NCBI RefSeq assembly: GCF_009770985.1
Contig: NZ_WSRW01000001.1
Span: 620,001-684,000 of the forward strand
Length of the DNA: 64,000 bases
DNA from: Mucilaginibacter lacusdianchii
Lineage (GTDB): Bacteria > Bacteroidota > Bacteroidia > Sphingobacteriales > Sphingobacteriaceae
Direction of reading: 5' to 3'
The notes beneath the pieces are model-generated. The model searched no databases. It saw only the letters and a list, made by a program, of their open reading frames with translations, and was not told the origin of the DNA. Both the position numbers and the translations under genes were made by a program. Of the stretch, positions 1 through 8,765 are shown one piece after another (within the stretch, counting starts at the first letter, position 1; each line of letters begins with the position of its first letter).

Positions 1-1
1 T

Positions 2-568
2 TTAGACGAACAAAAAGTTATCAACCAAATTGAAGCCATTAAGCGCGACATATGGATGCAGATGATGTTTGAAGGTAGTCCGTCTGATCAGGTAAAGTTA
101 ATTAACCACGTATTTTATAATATATACGGATTTAGCGGCAACACTACCAATCATCAGGATCCGCAAAACAGCTACATCAGCCAGGTACTGGAAACCAAAA
201 AAGGCAACCAGATATCTTTGGCTACCATTTATTCCGTAATTGCACAACGTCTGGACATCCCTATCTACGGTGTTAATTTGCCTCAACATTTTATATTGGC
301 CTATCTGGACGAATCGGTTAAAACTGAATTTGAAAGCGGTGTGCTGTTTTACATCAATGCGTTTAATAAAGGCTTCATTTTTGGACGACGTGATGTGGAC
401 ATGTTTCTGAAACAACTAAACTTGACGATAGATAAGAAGTTTTATGAACCTTGCTCCAACGAAGATATTGTACGTCGGGTATTACGTAATTTGATTAGCT
501 CGTATGAGCAGCTGGGTTCTATGGAAAAGGTTCGTGAGTTGACAGAGCTGTTGCAGATATTGGGGTAA
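2..568 (+). CDS. SirB1-like transglutaminase-fold protein (5' end outside window)
   Basis: The reading frame is open from the first bases of the window (frame starting at 2), so the gene begins upstream; the ATG at 56 is internal. The visible 188 residues contain the typical core of the SirB1/Transglut_core2 family: a KGNQISL segment followed by an 'A-Q-R-L-D-I-P-I-Y-G-V-N-L-P-Q-H-F' stretch, equivalent to the family's 'GNP-SL ... GLPV-GV--PGHF' pattern. The C-terminal part looks like the helical repeat region found in the family. Members are widespread but their biochemical role is poorly known, and the cysteine of true transglutaminases is usually absent, as here in the visible core. Family assignment is good; function is unknown. 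Confidence 0.8.
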   Translation, partial: LDEQKVINQIEAIKRDIWMQMMFEGSPSDQVKLINHVFYNIYGFSGNTTNHQDPQNSYISQVLETKKGNQISLATIYSVIAQRLDIPIYGVNLPQHFILAYLDESVKTEFESGVLFYINAFNKGFIFGRRDVDMFLKQLNLTIDKKFYEPCSNEDIVRRVLRNLISSYEQLGSMEKVRELTELLQILG

Positions 569-623
569 AGCAGCAATTGAGTTTATGCTAAATTTTTAAT
601 TAAATTTAGGCAACCTTTTACGC

Positions 624-1343
624 ATGCCTAAATTTAATGTTATTCTTCTGTTTTTAGTTCTTAGCCGGATACACGTTGCAGGCCAGCCAAGCACGTTAAA
701 AAAAGATTGTGAAGCCATAAATCAGATAAATACAGCAATAACAAACGGCACTTTATCTAAAAGCGCCGCCGCTAAACAATTTAAGACGCTTATTAAACGC
801 GTTAAAGCTGAATGTCACTTTGTGGCTAAGACGCCTTGGACTTTTCCACTGGCTAGTTACGATTACAAAGCTATTGGCGGCACAAACGGCAGTGGATACT
901 CGGCTGTTGGCTATCATTATTTGGATGGTAACGAACATTCAGCACATCCTGCTCATGATATTTTTATTCACGATACCGATCAAAATAGTCTTGATGACCG
1001 CACTCAAAAACCGGTTGATGTATTGGCTGTAACCAACGGCGTGGTAATAGCCTGCGAAAACCAGTGGCAAACCGGCAGTAGTCTGCGCGGCGGCAAATAT
1101 ATCTGGCTATATCACCCACAACTAAATATTGTAACTTACTATGCGCATAATAGCACCATTTTGGTAACGCCCGGAGATGTGGTTAAACAAGGCCAAAAGA
1201 TAGCAGAAGCGGGCCGTACAGGATTCAATGCTTACAAAAAGCGCTCGCCCACGCATCTGCATTTTTCAGCGTTCAAGCTCGCTGGTGATATGCCCATGCC
1301 CTATAACCCTTATACTGTACTAACTCAAGCCAAATCAGAATGA
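624..1343 (+). CDS. M23-family metallopeptidase (LytM-like), secreted
   Basis: A 239-residue protein with an N-terminal hydrophobic signal segment (residues 1-20, ending near A-G-Q). Residues about 105-225 form an M23/LytM domain. A His-x3-Asp zinc motif is seen in 'HPAHDIFIHD', and the closing H-x-H motif in 'THLHFS' near residue 214. The stretch with 'YYAHNS' and 'V-T-P-G-D-V-V-K-Q-G-Q-K-I' is the usual M23 beta-hairpin. Such enzymes cut peptide cross-links in peptidoglycan in the periplasm. The stop overlaps the start of the next gene by 4 bases (ATGA), so the two are probably co-translated. Confidence 0.85.
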   Translation: MPKFNVILLFLVLSRIHVAGQPSTLKKDCEAINQINTAITNGTLSKSAAAKQFKTLIKRVKAECHFVAKTPWTFPLASYDYKAIGGTNGSGYSAVGYHYLDGNEHSAHPAHDIFIHDTDQNSLDDRTQKPVDVLAVTNGVVIACENQWQTGSSLRGGKYIWLYHPQLNIVTYYAHNSTILVTPGDVVKQGQKIAEAGRTGFNAYKKRSPTHLHFSAFKLAGDMPMPYNPYTVLTQAKSE

Positions 1344-2107
1344 AAACCAACCTTACCTTACTTATTACACTTTTACTAACAGCGTTCACTAAAAAAGAAA
1401 CGGTTATAAGCCGGTTCCAGACACCTTTAAATTACCAGCACCTAACCACCACATCCGGAAGTTTTGGCAATTGGCTACAAAACCTTCCTCTCAAACCGGC
1501 AGGCACCCATACCCGTACCTATCGTGGCAATATTGCAGCAACCGATGCCTATACAGCTGCTATAGTGAACCTAAGTATTGGCAAGCAAGATTTACAGCAA
1601 TGTGCTGACGCTGTTATACGCTTAAGAGCAGAATATCTATATCAGAAAAAAGATTATCAGCATATCCACTTTAATTTTACCAGTGGCTTTAATTGCGATT
1701 TCATTCATTACGCTAATGGGTATCGTTACCAACAAAATGGCACCTGGAAACTGCAAGGCAAAAAAGATTACAGTTACAACAACTTTTTGCGATACCTGAA
1801 CTTAGTATTTTCTTACGCAGGCACATTATCATTAGAAAAAGAATTAAAGCCGGTTAATAACGCTGCTGACTTGCAAATTGGTGATGTATTTATTAAAGGA
1901 GGTTCACCAGGGCATTGCTTCATCGTTGTAGACGTAGCACGCAATAAGGCCGGTCAAAAGCAGTTTTTGCTAGCTCAAAGTTTCATGCCTGCGCAAAACA
2001 TACAAATACTACAGCAAAGCATTTCACCTTGGTTTAGCTTAAATAAACCTAAAAATATTCCGTACGGTGAACTGATAAATCCGATGTATTTAAAACGGTT
2101 TGATTAA
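1340..2107 (+). CDS. DUF4846 domain-containing protein
   Basis: A 255-residue protein with a short hydrophobic N-terminus (signal peptide likely). It shows the features of the DUF4846 family: an early 'FGNWLQNLPLKPAGT' segment, 'C-A-D-A-V-I-R-L-R-A-E-Y-L' in the middle and a C-terminal 'GDVFIKGGSPGHCFIVVD' region that resembles an NlpC/P60-like or transglutaminase-like active-site strand, with a Cys-His pair at 'GHC'. The function is not established; the possible hydrolase character is my inference. It overlaps the M23 peptidase gene by 4 bases and likely forms a two-gene envelope operon with it. Confidence 0.8.
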   Translation: MKTNLTLLITLLLTAFTKKETVISRFQTPLNYQHLTTTSGSFGNWLQNLPLKPAGTHTRTYRGNIAATDAYTAAIVNLSIGKQDLQQCADAVIRLRAEYLYQKKDYQHIHFNFTSGFNCDFIHYANGYRYQQNGTWKLQGKKDYSYNNFLRYLNLVFSYAGTLSLEKELKPVNNAADLQIGDVFIKGGSPGHCFIVVDVARNKAGQKQFLLAQSFMPAQNIQILQQSISPWFSLNKPKNIPYGELINPMYLKRFD

Positions 2108-2115
2108 AATAATTT

Positions 2116-3030
2116 TTACTTACTCAACCATCCATTGGCCGCCATCCAATTTATACAACGCTCAAACCACTGATCTGTCGTGGTTTTGTTATTTAAACCA
2201 AATCCATGCCCTCCTGCTTGATATAGGTGTAATTCGGCTTTAACGCCGGCCTTGGTAAGGGCTTCGTAAAATAATACGCTGTTTAATACCGGCACCGTTT
2301 TATCATCCTGTGTATGCACCAAAAAAGCTGGCGGTGTATTGCTGGTTACCTGTTTCTCGTTCGAGTATAAGTTGACTTGCTCGGGCGTAGCTGTTTTACC
2401 AATCAGGTTTTCTTTAGAACCGCTATGTGTTAATTCGCCCATGGTGATAACTGGGTAAATTAGTGCCATAAAATCGGGGCGAAGATTAACGCCTTCTTTA
2501 TTATCAATTACAGCTTTAACATAATGCGTACCCAAGGTTGACGCTAAATGACCGCCTGCCGAAAAACCAATGATACCCACTTTACCGGGATTGATATTCC
2601 ATTCAGCAGCGTGCTGGCGCACCAGTTGAATAGCACGTTGTGCATCCTGCAGCGGACCAATGGAACGATCATCCATGACACGATCATCCGGCAAACGATA
2701 TTTAAGCACGAAAGCTGTGATACCTGCGTCGGCAAATTTTTGCGCTACATCATACCCCTCGTGATTAATGGCTAAACCGGCATATGCCCCACCCGGTATT
2801 ACGATGATAGCCACACCATTGGCTTTCCCCTTTTCGGGCAAAAACGGTGTAAGTGAGGGTTGAGTAACTTTGGTAATCCATCCGTTACCATTTTTTTCAA
2901 TATAATCAGCCGGCGCTGGTTTGCTATTAGGAACGTTTTTTGAATATAGGTTAATGGGTTGTAGCTTTTGTGCGTAGCTGGTGACACCTGCAAAGAGCAT
3001 AGCCAAGGCAGCTAATTTTATTTTCATCAT
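2116..3030 (-). CDS. Secreted alpha/beta hydrolase (esterase/BD-FAE type)
   Basis: A 304-residue enzyme with a clear signal peptide (start to A-Q at residue 21; the ATG at 3027 is an equally possible start). The fold is shown by 'VIPGGAYAGLAINHEG' (the HGGG-like oxyanion region, here with PGGAY), the nucleophile elbow 'GFSAGGHLAS' (Ser about residue 157), 'VHTQDDKTVPV' (acid) and a terminal 'GGHGFG' (His). This set fits the dienelactone/BD-FAE-like acetylxylan esterases often found in Bacteroidota polysaccharide metabolism. The substrate cannot be told. It ends only 8 bases from the convergent DUF4846 gene. Confidence 0.85.
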   Translation of the reverse strand: MMKIKLAALAMLFAGVTSYAQKLQPINLYSKNVPNSKPAPADYIEKNGNGWITKVTQPSLTPFLPEKGKANGVAIIVIPGGAYAGLAINHEGYDVAQKFADAGITAFVLKYRLPDDRVMDDRSIGPLQDAQRAIQLVRQHAAEWNINPGKVGIIGFSAGGHLASTLGTHYVKAVIDNKEGVNLRPDFMALIYPVITMGELTHSGSKENLIGKTATPEQVNLYSNEKQVTSNTPPAFLVHTQDDKTVPVLNSVLFYEALTKAGVKAELHLYQAGGHGFGLNNKTTTDQWFERCINWMAANGWLSK

Positions 3031-3059
3031 AGGTAGTGCAGTTGGTTCTTATACAACAA

Positions 3060-3320
3060 TTATATCAAAAGTATCAGAAACCACCATACAAAAGCAAATG
3101 CATGCACTGCAATTACAGATTTACCAAAATTTCGCTTAACGTAATTAAATATACTCTTCACAAACAGCACAAGAGAAACCGGCCCGAAAAGAAAACAGGA
3201 AAAGAAATCGAGATTAGGCGTGCAAGGCCCGGATTTAAAAGCCGGAAGGAAATTGAATAATACAATTATCCCTCCGGCTATTAAATATATGAGTATGGTT
3301 TTAAATGCTTTAGTATGCAT
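3060..3320 (-). CDS. Small hypothetical membrane protein (86 aa)
   Basis: An 86-residue reading frame on the minus strand between the esterase gene and prfB. It has hydrophobic stretches at about residues 7-25, 42-58 and 69-85, so probably two or three membrane segments, with a short polar loop containing two cysteines in between. I do not recognise a family. A competing frame on the plus strand (3036-3260) is strongly basic and without structure, and looks like its shadow. Choice of strand rests on the hydrophobic pattern only. Confidence 0.5.
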   Translation of the reverse strand: MHTKAFKTILIYLIAGGIIVLFNFLPAFKSGPCTPNLDFFSCFLFGPVSLVLFVKSIFNYVKRNFGKSVIAVHAFAFVWWFLILLI

Positions 3321-3343
3321 AAAGCGTAATGGTTGATAAAAGG

Positions 3344-4436
3344 TTATCCTTTCGGTCCGCCAAATTCCATCAAGTACGCTTTCAAGAAATCATCCAACTC
3401 ACCATCCAGTACTCCCTGCGCATTGGATGTTTCGTGATCTGTACGCAAATCCTTCACCAGCTTGTATGGGTGCAATACGTAATTACGAATTTGCGAACCC
3501 CATTCAATTTTCTTTTTAGCACCTTCAATCGCATTAGAGGTTTCCATACGCTTACGCATCTCAATTTCATACAACTGCGATTTTAGTAAGCGAATGGCAT
3601 TTTCTTTATTTTGAAGCTGTGAGCGCGATTCCTGGTTTTTAATAACAATGCCTGACGGCTTGTGATATAAACGAACGGCAGTTTCTACCTTGTTCACGTT
3701 CTGCCCGCCGGCACCACCCGAACGGAAGGTTTCAAATTCGATATCGGCAGGGTTTACTTCAATTTCAATGGTATCATCCACCAGCGGATAAACGTACACT
3801 GATGCAAACGATGTATGGCGCTTAGCATTAGCATCAAACGGCGATACACGTACCAGGCGGTGTACACCATTTTCACCTTTTAGATAACCGTATGAAAAAT
3901 CGCCTTCAAATTGCAACGTTACAGTTTTCACACCTGCTACGTCACCTTCCTGGTAATCCTGTTCGGTAACTTTGTAGCCATTTTTTTCGCCCCACATAAT
4001 GTACATACGCATCAGCATACCAGCCCAATCGCAGCTTTCGGTACCACCGGCACCGGCTGTAATTTGCAATACCGCGTTTAACTGATCCTCTTCGGCCGAG
4101 AGCATGTTTTTAAATTCCAGCTCTTCCATCTCTTTCAGCGCCTGGTTAAACTGCTCCTGCATTTCGGCCTCGGTGGCATCGCCGCCCTGGTAAAATTCAA
4201 AAAGCACACCGGTATCATCAACGGTTGAGGCAACTTTTTGATAAGCGTCTGTCCAAATTTTTTTGGCTTTGATAGAAGCTAATACCTTTTCGGCTTCTTT
4301 AGGCGCATTCCAAAAATCGGGACCAATGGTTATTTCTTGTTCTTTAGCTAGTTCATCGAGTTTGTTATCGATGTCAAAGATGCCTCCTCAGGGAAGCTGT
4401 TCTATCCCTTAAATCCTGAATTTGTTCTTTAGTCAT
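3344..4436 (-). CDS. prfB: Peptide chain release factor 2, with programmed +1 frameshift
   Basis: RF2 ends translation at UAA and UGA. The main frame holds the '[15 protein letters not shown]' region with the universal GGQ motif that enters the peptidyl transferase centre, and the 'SPF' stop-codon recognition tripeptide. The gene is split in two frames. Translation starts at the ATG at 4436 and reaches an in-frame TGA at codon 21 (4376-4374); reading then moves to the +1 frame after the CTT codon and runs to 3344, giving about 363 residues, the usual length. The shift site is AGGAGG-CAT-CTT-TGA-C, the same layout as in Escherichia coli. A -7 box lies only 4 bases before the ATG. The first in-frame ATG of the second frame (4207) would give a truncated protein and is not the real start. 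Confidence 0.95.
4374..4391 (-). promoter_or_regulatory. prfB programmed +1 ribosomal frameshift site
   Basis: On the minus strand the sequence reads AGG AGG CAT CTT TGA C. An internal Shine-Dalgarno-like AGGAGG stands three bases ahead of the slippery CTT, followed by the in-frame TGA and a C. When RF2 is scarce the ribosome pauses at TGA and slips by +1, so RF2 controls its own synthesis. Established for many bacteria; here read directly from sequence. Confidence 0.95.
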
Positions 4437-4440
4437 GTTA

Positions 4441-4448
4441 CAAATATA
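4441..4448 (-). promoter_or_regulatory. prfB promoter -7 box (TATATTTG)
   Basis: TATATTTG matches the Bacteroidota -7 consensus TANNTTTG exactly. It ends only four bases before the prfB ATG, so the transcript would be leaderless or nearly so. TTG at about 22 bases further upstream may serve as the -33 element. Confidence 0.6.
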
Positions 4449-4476
4449 ATTAATTGAGTAATGCTTAGTTCAACAA

Positions 4477-4503
4477 AAAAGGCCCGTCTCACGACGGGCC
4501 TTT
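4477..4503 (-). terminator. Intrinsic terminator of the 144-aa gene
   Basis: An 11-bp stem AAAGGCCCGTC / GACGGGCCTTT with a 4-base loop, followed on the minus strand by a run of T. It lies 26 bases after the stop of the gene at 4529-4963 and ahead of the prfB promoter, so it separates the two transcripts. Confidence 0.85.
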
Positions 4504-4528
4504 CGTATATGTTCTCAACTCAATGCCT

Positions 4529-4963
4529 TTAAGCTACCATCAGCTGGTTAACCAGTCCGCTTAAATCGGCACGGTTACCATTCAATTGAGACAGCATAGT
4601 GGTCAAAGCAAATTCTTTATGTTCTTTGCTTTTGCTTTGCTGTACCAGCTGTTTCATCACAGTTGGTATTAAAGACATTGCAGTGGCATGCGCAGATGCC
4701 ATATCGATATTGTAAAATTTGTTTAGTTTACTGGCAAACTTGTTCGTGACGCTTGTAATCAACGATTCATTGTAACCCGAAAACTGGAAGAATCTGATCA
4801 GGTCATTGATTCGTCCGCTTTCTAGTTGATTCTTCAACACTTCAATGATCGAGCTTGAAGCTTCGTTAATTACTGCTTCGCGCGATGCGGCAGGAATTAT
4901 GGGGTTGTTCATAACAGCCGCTCCGGCGTTATTTTTTACAAGCATAAAAAGTTTCTCAAACAT
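4529..4963 (-). CDS. Unrecognised 144-aa protein, mostly helical
   Basis: A 144-residue protein without signal peptide or membrane segment. It appears all-helical: an N-terminal 'MFEKLFMLVKNNAG' helix, a middle part rich in Ile/Leu/Ser and a C-terminal 'LSQLNGNRADLSGLVNQL' segment. I do not recognise a family with certainty; the 'DLSGLVNQL' ending recalls small proteins of the DUF937/DUF2780 kind, which is only an impression. It is a single-gene transcript: a -7 box (TATATTTG) lies at 5030-5037 on the minus strand, about 66 bases before the start, and a strong terminator follows. Confidence 0.6.
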   Translation of the reverse strand: MFEKLFMLVKNNAGAAVMNNPIIPAASREAVINEASSSIIEVLKNQLESGRINDLIRFFQFSGYNESLITSVTNKFASKLNKFYNIDMASAHATAMSLIPTVMKQLVQQSKSKEHKEFALTTMLSQLNGNRADLSGLVNQLMVA

Positions 4964-5029
4964 ACACTAAGTCTTTTAGATAGATATTAATAAATCTAAC
5001 GGATTTACCCGCCTTGGTTACCATTTAAC

Positions 5030-5037
5030 CAAATATA
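5030..5037 (-). promoter_or_regulatory. Promoter -7 box for the 144-aa gene
   Basis: TATATTTG on the minus strand matches TANNTTTG. A small hairpin GGTTA-N5-TAACC (5016-5030) would lie right at the 5' end of the transcript. Confidence 0.5.
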
Positions 5038-5191
5038 GTAATTAAAGTTTCAAAATTTACAAGTGAAATGTAAAATTTTTTAAATATTTTTAATTCGATG
5101 GTGTAGGAAAAACACTAAGACAAAAGGTGTTTTCGATACACTAAGCACTATATTTTGTGAAAATTGGGCTGGTAAAAGCAAACATTTCGTT

Positions 5192-5199
5192 TACTTTTG
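5192..5199 (+). promoter_or_regulatory. pgi promoter -7 box (TACTTTTG)
   Basis: TACTTTTG matches TANNTTTG and lies 17 bases before the pgi start. No ribosome-binding site of the AGGAGG kind is present between the box and the ATG. Confidence 0.55.
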
Positions 5200-5204
5200 A
5201 GTAA

Positions 5205-6863
<1,659 letters not shown>

Positions 6864-6874
6864 GTTAAGAACAG

Positions 6875-6908
6875 CAGGTGTAATTTTCTTATTACACCCT
6901 GTTTTGTT
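6875..6908 (+). terminator. pgi terminator
   Basis: Stem CAGGTGTAA / TTACACCCTG with one bulged base and a short loop, followed by TTTTGTT, 11 bases after the pgi stop. Confidence 0.75.
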
Positions 6909-6965
6909 GTATTGTTGAGTTAAACTATTATAATTGAACATTATCCAATAGGAAACCAACAACCA

Positions 6966-7292
6966 ATGAAAATCTTAACCAAACTTATCTTGTGTGTTAT
7001 TCTAATTACGGTACTTAGCTCTTGCGCCACAACGTTTGACATGATTAAAGGGGTAAATACCTCTGCGCTGCAAATAGGCATGAGCAAGGCCCAAGTGCAG
7101 GAAGCGCTAAAAAAGAAGCCCTGGGGAACGGTGTCGGCCAGGAGAGATCCGAATACCAGTGCAACTCTTGAAGTAGTTGAATATGCTCAGTCTGACGGCG
7201 AAAAAAGAATTGACCGCTATTGGCTTTACTTTGTAAACGACAAGCTAGACCGATGGGAGCCTGCCAGTAAATATTACGAGCCTTCTTTATAA
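6966..7292 (+). CDS. Small lipoprotein, SmpA/BamE-like fold
   Basis: A 108-residue protein with a lipoprotein signal peptide: hydrophobic core at residues 5-18 and lipobox L-S-S-C with the lipidated Cys at about residue 20. The mature part carries 'ALQIGMSKAQVQEALKKKPWG', which resembles the 'I--GMS--EV---LG-P' opening of SmpA/OmlA/BamE-type domains, followed by beta strands ending in 'RYWLYFVNDKLDRWEP'. Such a domain is a small alpha/beta module of the outer membrane periplasmic face; a role in BAM is not implied. Its TAA stop lies inside the shared palindromic terminator. Confidence 0.65.
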   Translation: MKILTKLILCVILITVLSSCATTFDMIKGVNTSALQIGMSKAQVQEALKKKPWGTVSARRDPNTSATLEVVEYAQSDGEKRIDRYWLYFVNDKLDRWEPASKYYEPSL

Positions 7293-7330
7293 CAAAAATG
7301 CCCGGCTTATATAAGCCGGGCATTTTTGTT
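7291..7330. terminator. Perfect 40-bp palindromic bidirectional terminator
   Basis: The two 20-base arms are exact reverse complements with no loop bases between them; each arm has a GC-rich core ATGCCCGGCTTAT and an A5/T5 flank, so it works as a terminator in both directions. It overlaps the TAA stop of the lipoprotein gene (7290-7292) and the TAA stop of the convergent cyclotransferase gene (7331-7329). Confidence 0.9.
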
Positions 7331-8387
7331 ATTGTTTAACCAATTTTACCTGATACATTAAAGGCCATTTTTTACCGGTAACGAACAGGCGCTTGCCGGC
7401 AGCATCCCATGCAATACCATTCAGCACGTCGGCATTCGGTGCTCTTTGATCTTGTGGGTACAAATTGCTTAAGTTTATTTTTTGCAGTACAGCTCCTGTT
7501 TTCGGGTCAATCACAATAACGTCGTCACTTTGGTAAACGTTAGCGTATATTTTGCCGTCAATGTATTCCAGCTCGTTAATTTGGTTTACCGGACCTTTAT
7601 CATCGTACACGTCTATATATCCTATAGAACTGTATGTATCTTTATTTAAAAACCATATACGGTTGGTACTATCATCCATATATATTTTGTTGCCATCAAA
7701 TGTCATTCCCCAGCCTTCGGCACCTACGTTATTGGTAAAAGTTTTAAGCAGTTTAAGCGTTTTCTTATCGTACACATAACCAATCTTTTCGGTCCAGGTA
7801 AGTTGAATAATCTTATCCCCTACTACAGCTATACCTTCAGCAAATATCTTAGGGTCAACGTCCACCTTTTGCAGCACCTTACCATTTACATCGGTTTTAC
7901 GCAGGCTTGATGCACCTTCCGCATCGGCAGCACGACCGCCGTCACTTTCGTACAAAATACCGTCCTGGTAAATCAAGCCTTCTGTATAGCTTGCTGTATC
8001 ATGCGGAAAAGTTTTAATCACTTCGTAGGTCAGCTCCTCTGGTGCTTTAGCGGCAAGCAGGGTAATGTTAGTGCTTACTTCCTGAGGGGTTCCGCCAGCA
8101 TAAACGCGCGCGGTTATCACGCGCGGGCCTAATGGCAAAGTATCGGTAGCTAAACTTAATGCTGACGAATCATTTTTAGCACCCAATCTAACCGAATCCA
8201 TCAGATATACCACAGAGTCGATCTTTTTATCAGCGGCGTATCCAATATGCATATTTACTTTCTCGCCTTGTTTATAAGTGGTACCAGCATCGGGGTTAAT
8301 GGTAAAATCGTCGCCTTTGGGCTTGTCTTTACAGCTGTATAAGCCTAAAAATGCAACAGATAACAATACTAAAACTTTATTTTTCAT
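7329..8387 (-). CDS. Glutaminyl-peptide cyclotransferase (plant-type), lipoprotein
   Basis: Belongs to the glutamine cyclotransferase family (Glu_cyclase_2), a five-bladed beta-propeller that turns N-terminal glutamine into pyroglutamate. The N-terminus is a lipoprotein signal (Y-S-C, Cys about residue 19), followed by a 95-residue extra domain, then the propeller from about residue 118: 'YTEGLIYQDGILYESDGG', 'FAEGIAVVGDKIIQLTW', 'EGWGMTFDGNKIYMDDSTN', 'INELEYIDGKIYANVY' and 'VLNGIAWDAAGKRLFVTGKKWP' are the classical repeats of the family. In Bacteroidota many exported proteins start with Gln after signal cleavage, so a periplasmic QC fits. Third gene of the dnaG-yraN operon, 9 bases after yraN. 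Confidence 0.9.
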   Translation of the reverse strand: MKNKVLVLLSVAFLGLYSCKDKPKGDDFTINPDAGTTYKQGEKVNMHIGYAADKKIDSVVYLMDSVRLGAKNDSSALSLATDTLPLGPRVITARVYAGGTPQEVSTNITLLAAKAPEELTYEVIKTFPHDTASYTEGLIYQDGILYESDGGRAADAEGASSLRKTDVNGKVLQKVDVDPKIFAEGIAVVGDKIIQLTWTEKIGYVYDKKTLKLLKTFTNNVGAEGWGMTFDGNKIYMDDSTNRIWFLNKDTYSSIGYIDVYDDKGPVNQINELEYIDGKIYANVYQSDDVIVIDPKTGAVLQKINLSNLYPQDQRAPNADVLNGIAWDAAGKRLFVTGKKWPLMYQVKLVKQ

Positions 8388-8396
8388 GAATGCTTA

Positions 8397-8765
8397 TTAA
8401 GTGGCCGACGGCCAGAATGCGTCTTCAATATGTTTTAAGGTAAACGTACCTTGTGGGTAAAAGCGTATAGCAATAATATCAAACCGCACCTCACCCTGAT
8501 GATTCATTAAATAAATGTATTCATCCGCCGCATCGCTCAATAACCTTTGCTTGCGGTTGTCTACAAAATCCTCAGGTTCGCCAAAGCCGTTGCCAGTACG
8601 CGTTTTAACTTCGGTAAATATAATCATTCGGTTTTTATAGGCAATCAGGTCAACCTCGGCTTTGCCAAAGGTCCAGTTTTCGTCGAGTATTTCATAACCG
8701 GCAGCTTCCAGATGTGCCTTTGCCATAGCTTCGCCTTTACGACCTAATTCCAGATGCTGTGCCAT
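8397..8765 (-). CDS. yraN: YraN / UPF0102 family nuclease-fold protein
   Basis: A 122-residue member of UPF0102. It has the family's opening 'GRKGEAMAKAHLEAAGYEIL', then 'GKAEVDLIAYKNRMIIFTEVKTR', which holds the D ... E-x-K catalytic pattern of the restriction-endonuclease-like fold, and the helix 'NRKQRLLSDAADEYI'. The molecular role is not settled; a link to DNA or Holliday-junction processing has been proposed for the family. Its ATG overlaps the dnaG stop by one base (TAATG on the minus strand), so translation is probably coupled. Confidence 0.9.
   Translation of the reverse strand: MAQHLELGRKGEAMAKAHLEAAGYEILDENWTFGKAEVDLIAYKNRMIIFTEVKTRTGNGFGEPEDFVDNRKQRLLSDAADEYIYLMNHQGEVRFDIIAIRFYPQGTFTLKHIEDAFWPSAT

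Noticed and set aside
3036..3260. 74-codon plus-strand frame opposite the small membrane protein.
   Set aside because: Highly basic (many Lys/Arg) with no structure; the minus-strand frame has a clear hydrophobic pattern.
4207..4209. ATG at 4207 as the prfB start.
   Set aside because: It would remove the N-terminal domain; the in-frame TGA and CTT-TGA-C site upstream show the real gene starts at 4436 with a frameshift.
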